Assembly: GCA_028869495.1 (NCBI GenBank)
Contig: JAGWRY010000191.1
Span: 1-11,463 of the forward strand
Source: Elusimicrobiota bacterium
GTDB taxonomy: Bacteria > Elusimicrobiota > Elusimicrobia > UBA1565 > UBA9628
Length of the DNA stretch: 11,463 nt
Direction of reading: 5' to 3'
Shown here: piece by piece, positions 6,777-11,463 of the stretch
Layout: the number at the start of each line of letters is the position of its first letter
Numbering within the stretch: position 1 is the stretch's first letter
Made by a program: the position numbers and the translations under genes
The notes under the pieces: model-generated
What the model was told of the DNA's origin: nothing
The model's input: only the letters and a program-made list of their open reading frames with translations
The model's database searches: none

Positions 6777-7739
6777 CTAGACCGCGAGCCGCGACGAGAA
6801 GAAGGCCTCGACGAACAGGAGGCGGCTGGGCAGGCCGACGGCCAGGGAGAAGGCCAGGGCCATGCGGCCGTCGGCGCTGAAGGGGCCGAAGATCCGCAGA
6901 AGGACGATCGCGCCGACCAGGCGCCAGCCCGCGGCGGCGAGGAGCTGGGGCGAGGCGGAGCGGGGCGAGGGGTCGGCGTAGGAGCGGCTCCACCACAGGC
7001 GGCGCGACCACCAGGAGAAGCCCGCGGTCCAGGCGGCCAGCAGGAAGCCCCAGAAGTAGAAGTAGGAGACGGCGGCCAGGCGCGCGAAGAGCTGGGCGCC
7101 GGGCAGCCAGGCGCAGAAGAGGCCGAGGGCCCACAGCCAGCCGGGGCGCGGGACGAGCTCGCCGGAGTCCGAGGCGGAGAGCCAGGCGCGGCGGACCAGC
7201 CAGACGGCCGCGGCGGCGAACATCGGGTCGGCGAAGAGCCAGGTCGAGCCGATCATCCGCTCGTAGCGGTAGCGGCCGATCGCGGTGTCGTAGGCGTAGA
7301 TCGCGAAGACGGCCGCGGCGGTCAGGGCCAGGACGCCGAACTCGGGCCAGCGCTTCAGCAGCGGCGCGGGCTCCTCCTCCTCGTCGCGGGGCAGGAGCGC
7401 GGCGGCGGCGTGCAGGGACAGGACGGCGATCATGCCCCAATCGAAGACGGAGACCGCGGACGCCAGCCAGGCCACGCCGCCGAAGCGCGCGCCGTCCTGC
7501 AGGTACTTCATGTAGACGCCGTCGTTGAGCAGGCCCGCGGCGGCCCCGACCAGGAAGGCGGCCTCGTCGCCGAGGGCGCGGCGCGCGCGCAGGAGCTCGA
7601 AGCCGAGGAACAGGAACAGGTACGGGAAGGCGAAGCCCCAGACGTCGAGCAGGACGCCCGGCCCGCGCACGGCCAAGTCCCCCCCGATCAAGAGGGCGAT
7701 CGCGGCCGCCAGCGGCGCGCGCAGGCGCTCCTTGGACAC
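6777..7739 (-). CDS. Multi-pass integral membrane protein of unknown function
   Basis: A 320-residue hydrophobic protein with about eight to ten predicted membrane segments by eye (around 7-25, 34-50, 60-75, 88-116, 133-150, 165-183, 200-243, 266-308). A short acidic loop PRDEEEEPAP lies at 117-126, and an aromatic, basic cluster FSWWSRRLWWSRSY at 241-254. I recognise no family or catalytic motif. The start is a GTG at 7739, supported by AGGG about 5 nt upstream, just after the ridA stop. It is the last gene of the amidase-to-rho operon. The gap of 56 bp after it carries the promoter of the next operon and no convincing terminator. It could be a permease-like or lipid-modifying protein, but nothing in the sequence decides this. 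Confidence 0.75.
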   Translation of the reverse strand: MSKERLRAPLAAAIALLIGGDLAVRGPGVLLDVWGFAFPYLFLFLGFELLRARRALGDEAAFLVGAAAGLLNDGVYMKYLQDGARFGGVAWLASAVSVFDWGMIAVLSLHAAAALLPRDEEEEPAPLLKRWPEFGVLALTAAAVFAIYAYDTAIGRYRYERMIGSTWLFADPMFAAAAVWLVRRAWLSASDSGELVPRPGWLWALGLFCAWLPGAQLFARLAAVSYFYFWGFLLAAWTAGFSWWSRRLWWSRSYADPSPRSASPQLLAAAGWRLVGAIVLLRIFGPFSADGRMALAFSLAVGLPSRLLFVEAFFSSRLAV

Positions 7740-7746
7740 GCGTTCC

Positions 7747-8130
7747 CTAGGGCCGGACGGCGACGGCCTCGATCTCCACGCCCGCGCCCTTCGGCAGGGC
7801 CGCGACCTGCACCGCGGCCCGCGCCGGGAACGGGGCCTTGAAATGCCGCGCGTAGACCTCGTTCATCGCGGCGAACTGGCTGAGGTCCGTCATGAACACC
7901 GTCGTCTTGACGACGTCGGCGAGCGAGAGCCCCGCCGCCGCCAGGACCGCGGCCAGGTTCTTCAGGCACTGCTCGGTCTGCTCGGCGATCCCGCCCGGGG
8001 CGGACGAGCCGTCCGCCTTGAGAGGAATCTGCCCCGAGACGAAGACCAGGTTTCCCGCCGCGATGGCCTGCGAGTACGGACCGATCGCGGACGGGGCCTC
8101 CGCAGTCGAGACCGCCGACTTCGCGCTCAT
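7747..8130 (-). CDS. ridA: RidA-family reactive enamine/imine deaminase
   Basis: A 127-residue protein of the RidA/YjgF/UK114 family, which forms trimers and hydrolyses reactive 2-aminoacrylate and related enamines/imines made by PLP enzymes in the cytosol. Family marks are APSAIGPYSQAI (12-23), VFVSGQIP (29-36), VVKTTVFMTDL (73-83) and PARAAVQVAALPKGAGVEIEA near the end. R104 and E119 align with the E. coli RidA Arg105 and Glu120 active-site residues, so a true RidA-type activity is likely rather than one of the inactive Rid subfamilies. The ATG overlaps the rho stop (ATGA) with no separate ribosome site, so its translation probably depends on rho. A functional link to rho is not evident. 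Confidence 0.92.
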   Translation of the reverse strand: MSAKSAVSTAEAPSAIGPYSQAIAAGNLVFVSGQIPLKADGSSAPGGIAEQTEQCLKNLAAVLAAAGLSLADVVKTTVFMTDLSQFAAMNEVYARHFKAPFPARAAVQVAALPKGAGVEIEAVAVRP

Positions 8131-9287
8131 CGCAGGGCCGAGAGGAGCGCCGTGTTCGACTTGTAGGAGCGCATCAGCTCGGTCAGACCCCGGATCGCCT
8201 CGAGGTCGCCGAGTCCGGCCAGGTGCCGCCGGAGCTTATAGACGCCCTCGAGATAGTCCGGCGGGAACAGCTTCTCTTCCTTGCGGGTGCCGGAATCGCG
8301 GACCTTCAGCGCCGGGAAGATGCGCATCTCGGCGGCCTGCCGGTAGAGGACCAGCTCCATGTTGCCGGTGCCCTTGAACTCCTGGAAGATGATGTCGTCC
8401 ATCTTCGAGCCCGTGTCCACCAGGATCGTGGCCAGGATCGTCAGCGACCCCCCGCCCTCGATCTTGCGCGCCGCCCCGAAGAAGCGCCGCGGCGTCTCCA
8501 TCGCGCGGCTGTCGAGGCCGCCCGACATCGTGCGGTTGCCGGTCGCGAACTGGTTGTAGACGCGGGCCAGGCGCGTCAGGGAGTCCAGCAGGATGAAGAC
8601 GTCCTCGCCCTGCACGACCTTCTCGATCGCCGTCTTCATCAGATCCTCGGCGATCTTCTTGTGCTGCTGGTAGCTCTGGTCGGACGACGACGCCCAGACC
8701 TCGGCCGGGATCGAGCGCTTGAAGTCGGTGACCTCCTCCGGGCGCTCGTCGACGAGCAGGCAGTACTGGCGGATCTTCGGGTCCACCGCGTGCACCGCGT
8801 TCGAGATCTGCTTCAGGAACGTGGTCTTGCCCGCCTTCGGGGGCGCGACGATCAGCCCGCGCGTGCCCTTGCCGATCGGCGCGAGCAGGTCCATCGCCCG
8901 CATCGACGGGTCGGTCGAGCCCTTCTCGAGCTGGAGCCACTGGTACGGGTCCACCGGCGTCATCGCCGAGAACGCGACCTCGATCTCGCTCTTCTGGGGC
9001 GTCTGCGGCGCCTGCGGACGCCCGCCGCCGTTGTAGTTCTGGCCGCGGTTGCGGTCCTGCTGGTGCTGGCCCTGGAACTGGCCGCCGCCCTGGCCGCCGC
9101 GCCCGCGGCCGCCGCGATGGCGCCGCCGCCGGCGGCGTCCTCCGCCTTGGTGCTGCTGGCCCTGTCCCTGGTGCTGCTGAGGGTTGTGCTGGCCGCCGCC
9201 CGAGTGGGACGGCTGACCGCCTTGGCCTCCGCCTTGGGGCGCCTGCCCGGAATGTCCGCCTTCGGTTCCGACGTTCTCTTCGTTCAT
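8127..9287 (-). CDS. rho: Rho-family transcription terminator with a low-complexity N-terminus and no OB fold
   Basis: A 386-residue RecA-type hexameric helicase, the core of Rho-dependent termination. Core motifs are intact: Walker A PPKAGKT (149-155), DERPEE (180-185), Walker B VFILLDS (230-236), Q-loop region TGNRTMSGG (249-257), R-loop DTGSKMD (291-297), FKGTGNMEL (304-312) and the arginine-finger motif GTRKEE (333-338, R335 equivalent to E. coli R366). The linker FSAMTPVDPYQWLQLE (106-121) matches that before the ATPase core in normal Rho. Residues 1-99, however, are about 30 Gly, 22 Gln and 12 Arg, with a six-Arg run at 51-56 and RGG-like motifs. I see no cold-shock/OB domain there, nor the N-terminal helix bundle. 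The start ATG 9287 has AGAGG 6 nt upstream and overlaps the preceding stop (ATGA). It could be the sole Rho or a paralogue. Confidence 0.93.
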   Translation of the reverse strand: MNEENVGTEGGHSGQAPQGGGQGGQPSHSGGGQHNPQQHQGQGQQHQGGGRRRRRRHRGGRGRGGQGGGQFQGQHQQDRNRGQNYNGGGRPQAPQTPQKSEIEVAFSAMTPVDPYQWLQLEKGSTDPSMRAMDLLAPIGKGTRGLIVAPPKAGKTTFLKQISNAVHAVDPKIRQYCLLVDERPEEVTDFKRSIPAEVWASSSDQSYQQHKKIAEDLMKTAIEKVVQGEDVFILLDSLTRLARVYNQFATGNRTMSGGLDSRAMETPRRFFGAARKIEGGGSLTILATILVDTGSKMDDIIFQEFKGTGNMELVLYRQAAEMRIFPALKVRDSGTRKEEKLFPPDYLEGVYKLRRHLAGLGDLEAIRGLTELMRSYKSNTALLSALR

Positions 9288-9895
9288 GATTGACCTCTCG
9301 AAATCTGCGCCCCGTCCCTCATCTCCGCCGCGCCCGGGAACTCCCCGGGCCAGCGCCGGTCCAGCGCCTCCAAAGCCAGCGCCAGCCAGACCGCGGCCGC
9401 CGCGAGCGTCTCGTCCGCCTTGCGTCCCGGCCGGGCCGCGTCCGAGAACGCGTGCCCCCACGGCAGTCCCTGCGCGTTGCCGCGCGAGAAATCCGCGGCC
9501 GAGTCCAGCGCCGCCGCGACCGCCGCAGCCGGCACGCCGAACGACTGCGCGCGCTCGCGCGCGCGCCCGGCCGGCCACAGCGCGTCCCATTCCGGCTTGT
9601 CGAGCGCGGCGAGCGTCTCGGCCGCGCGCTTCGGCGCGTCCGCCGCCGAGATCCAGCGCATCGCCAGCGCGAACTCCGCGACCGCGCGCAGGAGCGGCAG
9701 GGACTCGTTCGGGTGCCCCTCGCGGCAGAGCACCATCAGGGCGTTGCCCGCCGAGACCGCCCGCGCGGCCAGGATCATCAGCGCCCGGTCGGCCGGGTCC
9801 TCCGCCTTCAGCCGCCGGCCGACGCGCGAGAAGCCCGCGTCCGCGCGGACCTTCGCCAGGCCGACCGTCTTCAGAAGAGCGTTGAGTTCGTCCAT
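9284..9895 (-). CDS. Helical protein, possibly DUF5677-like
   Basis: A 203-residue, probably soluble and largely alpha-helical protein with no signal peptide or membrane segment. ESLPLLRAVAEFALAMRWI (64-82), followed downstream by GLPWGHAFSD (143-152), resembles the pattern of DUF5677-type proteins (a conserved 'lR..xE....rWi' helix and a later His). That assignment is from memory and tentative. No enzymatic motif is visible. It begins one base after the murI stop (TGAGATG) and its own stop overlaps the rho ATG, so it is translated as part of this operon. Its fixed place right before rho may be only operon packing. Function unknown. Confidence 0.72.
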   Translation of the reverse strand: MDELNALLKTVGLAKVRADAGFSRVGRRLKAEDPADRALMILAARAVSAGNALMVLCREGHPNESLPLLRAVAEFALAMRWISAADAPKRAAETLAALDKPEWDALWPAGRARERAQSFGVPAAAVAAALDSAADFSRGNAQGLPWGHAFSDAARPGRKADETLAAAAVWLALALEALDRRWPGEFPGAAEMRDGAQISRGQS

Positions 9896-9896
9896 C

Positions 9897-10709
9897 TCAG
9901 TCGTCCAAGACCTTGAGCTTGACCTTCTCCGGCGCGCGCCCGAGCATCCGCGCCCCGAGGCGCCGGAACCGCTCGGGCGCGTCGGACGCGTAGAACTCGC
10001 GGCGCCCGCGGCGTCCCATCGGCGCGCGCAGGCCGCGGCGGGCGAGCGCGCGCTCCGTCTCGGCCGCGGTCTCCTCGGCCGAGTCGATCAGGCGGACCCC
10101 GCGTCCCAGCGCCCGCGCGAGCACGCCCTTCAGGTACGGGTAGTGCGTGCAGCCGAGGATCACGGCCTTGACCCCCGCCTTCCGGAGCGGCGCCGCGTAG
10201 CGGCGCGCGACGGCCGCGGCGACCGGCCCGCTCCACCAGCCCTCCTCGACGAGCGGCACGAAGAGCGGGCAGGCGCGAGACTCGACGCGGACCCCGCGCT
10301 TCAGGCGCGCGAGCGCCTTCGGGTAGGCCCGCGAGGCGACCGTCGCCTCGGTCCCGATCACCCCGACGCGGCCCGACGGCGCCGCGGCCAGGGCCGCGCG
10401 CGCGCCCGGCTCGACGACGCCGATCACCGGCACCTTCGCCGCGCGGCGGATCGCGGGCAGGGCCCAGGCCGACGAGGTGTTGCAGGCGACGACGAGCAGC
10501 TTGATCCCTCTCCCGGCCAGGAAGCGCGCGACCTGCGTCGAGTAGCGCGCGATCGCCTCCGGCGACTTCGTCCCGTAAGGGACGTGCGCCGTGTCGCCGA
10601 AGTAGACCAGGGACTCCTCGGGCATCCGGCGCGCGAGCGCCTTCAGGACGGTCAGCCCCCCCAGCCCCGAGTCGAAGACGCCGATCGGAGAGCGCGCGGA
10701 CGGCTTCAT
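9897..10709 (-). CDS. murI: Glutamate racemase
   Basis: A 270-residue cofactor-independent racemase that makes D-glutamate for peptidoglycan precursors in the cytoplasm. Signature segments are GVFDSGLGGLTVL (10-22, with D13 and S14), YFGDTAHVPYGTKS (36-49), the first catalytic cysteine in ACNTSSA (C76) and the second in GCTHYP (C187), so both acid/base residues are present. Length is normal for the family. The ATG at 10709 is chosen because GGGGGTGG lies just upstream and it overlaps the amidase stop (ATGA); a GTG three codons earlier falls inside that ribosome site. Pairing with a cell-wall amidase joins precursor synthesis to wall turnover in one operon. Confidence 0.95.
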   Translation of the reverse strand: MKPSARSPIGVFDSGLGGLTVLKALARRMPEESLVYFGDTAHVPYGTKSPEAIARYSTQVARFLAGRGIKLLVVACNTSSAWALPAIRRAAKVPVIGVVEPGARAALAAAPSGRVGVIGTEATVASRAYPKALARLKRGVRVESRACPLFVPLVEEGWWSGPVAAAVARRYAAPLRKAGVKAVILGCTHYPYLKGVLARALGRGVRLIDSAEETAAETERALARRGLRAPMGRRGRREFYASDAPERFRRLGARMLGRAPEKVKLKVLDD

Positions 10710-11463
10710 TTCAGCCACCCCCGCTTGCGCGCGTAGTCGGCGATGCCCGCCGCGATCCCCTCGGCCATCTCGCGGCGGAAGCGGCGCGAGCCCAGCTCCG
10801 CCTCCTCCTTGCGGTCGCTGAGGAAGGCCATCTCGACGAGGATCGCCGGCGCGTGCGTGCCGCGCAGGACGTAGAAGCCGGCGTGCTTGACCCCGCGGTC
10901 CGGGATGTCGACGCGCTTGGAGACGTCGCGCGCGACCAGAGCCGCGAACGGCGCCGACTCGTTGATCATCTCGGTCTTCGTCATCGCCAGCAGGATCAGC
11001 TTCGCGGTCTCGTCCTCGGGGTTCTTGCCCTCGAGCTCCAGCGAGGCGTTCTCGGCCTTCGCGATCCGCTCGGCCTCGGGATCGGAGGCCGTCTCCGAGA
11101 TCGAGTAGACCTCGAATCCGCGCTCGCGGTGGTCGAGCGACGCGTTGCAGTGGAGCGAAACGAACATGTCCGCGTCGAGGTCGTTGGCGATCTTCGAGCG
11201 TTCGGACAGCGGCACGAAGACGTCCTTGTCGCGGGTCAGCACGACCTTGAAGTCCCCGCGCTCGCGCAGGATCTTCGCGAGCTCCAGGGCCTCCTTGAGC
11301 GCGATGTCCTTCTCGCGCGTGCCGCGCAGGCCCGTCGTGCCCGGGTCCTTGCCGCCGTGCCCCGCGTCGATGACGACGATCCTCCGGCGGCGCGGCGCCC
11401 GGACCGGCGCGACCGGCGGCGCGAACTTCGCCGCGGGCGCGGCCCCCTCCGCCGCCTTCGCAG
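10706..11463 (-). CDS. N-acetylmuramoyl-L-alanine amidase (Amidase_3), 5' end cut off
   Basis: The frame runs off the right edge; 251 C-terminal residues are visible. It is a zinc-dependent amidase that cleaves the amide bond between N-acetylmuramic acid and the stem peptide. The domain opens with IVVIDAGHGGKDPGTTG (first zinc His), then TREKDIALKEA (zinc Glu), SLHCNAS (second zinc His) and, near the end, APAILVEMAFLSD with the catalytic Glu. Just ahead is an Ala/Pro-rich linker with a short basic run (RAPRRRR), as expected between an N-terminal export or AMIN-type region and the catalytic domain; that region is outside the window. AmiC/LytC-type periplasmic or surface action is expected. Its TGA overlaps the murI ATG, making it an upstream member of the operon. 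Confidence 0.93.
   Translation of the reverse strand, partial: AKAAEGAAPAAKFAPPVAPVRAPRRRRIVVIDAGHGGKDPGTTGLRGTREKDIALKEALELAKILRERGDFKVVLTRDKDVFVPLSERSKIANDLDADMFVSLHCNASLDHRERGFEVYSISETASDPEAERIAKAENASLELEGKNPEDETAKLILLAMTKTEMINESAPFAALVARDVSKRVDIPDRGVKHAGFYVLRGTHAPAILVEMAFLSDRKEEAELGSRRFRREMAEGIAAGIADYARKRGWLK

Noticed and set aside
6761..6779. CCGC-N5-GCGG hairpin after the membrane-protein stop, considered as a terminator
   Set aside because: Stem is only 4 bp with no T-tract; not distinguishable from chance at this GC content.
9012..9146. Repetitive CAG/GGC-rich DNA inside rho, considered as a tandem repeat or recombination element
   Set aside because: The repeats are imperfect and are explained by the Gly/Gln/Arg-rich protein they encode.
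8223..9293. 356-codon open frame on the plus strand opposite rho
   Set aside because: Shadow of the rho gene; Arg/Leu/Ala-rich with no recognisable domain.

Overview
This is a very GC-rich window (roughly 70% GC by eye) that is almost entirely coding. Genes overlap by ATGA or GTGA, and the only non-coding gaps of any size are two AT-richer control regions (about 239-405 and 6721-6776). The layout is ordinary bacterial chromosome; I see no insertion sequence, phage gene, CRISPR array, tRNA or rRNA. The gene content (periplasmic-type cell-wall amidase, glutamate racemase, GT-C lipid-linked sugar transferase, Rho, an Ala-rich secreted protein) suggests a diderm bacterium. A high-GC lineage such as Elusimicrobiota is a low-confidence guess from style only; no taxonomic marker was compared.

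Layout. (1) 1-238, minus: 5' end of an Ala-rich secreted protein. (2) 239-405: divergent control region with a perfect 16-bp palindrome containing an exact FNR/CRP-family consensus site. (3) 406-3733, plus: a three-gene coupled operon of a membrane GT-C glycosyltransferase, an NAD-dependent sugar-nucleotide epimerase/dehydratase and a DPM1-like GT2. Together these look like a module that makes a sugar nucleotide, loads the sugar on a polyprenyl phosphate and transfers it outside the membrane. (4) A GC hairpin at the convergent junction near 3750. (5) 3749-6720, minus: a class I methyltransferase followed by an ABC exporter half-transporter that carries a C-terminal cyclic-nucleotide-binding domain, behind a clear sigma70-type promoter (6732-6760). 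(6) 6777-11463, minus: a tightly packed operon running amidase, murI, a DUF5677-like protein, a Rho-family ATPase, a RidA-family protein and an unknown multi-pass membrane protein.

The most unusual object is the Rho-family protein (8127-9287). Its hexameric ATPase core is intact and motif-perfect. The usual N-terminal region, with the OB/cold-shock fold that forms the primary RNA-binding site, is absent. About 100 residues of Gly/Gln/Arg-rich low-complexity sequence, including an Arg tract and RGG-type motifs, stand in its place. This deserves a second look as a Rho with altered RNA loading or condensate behaviour. The FNR-type palindrome, the cyclic-nucleotide-gated ABC exporter and the near-leaderless promoter are secondary points of interest.
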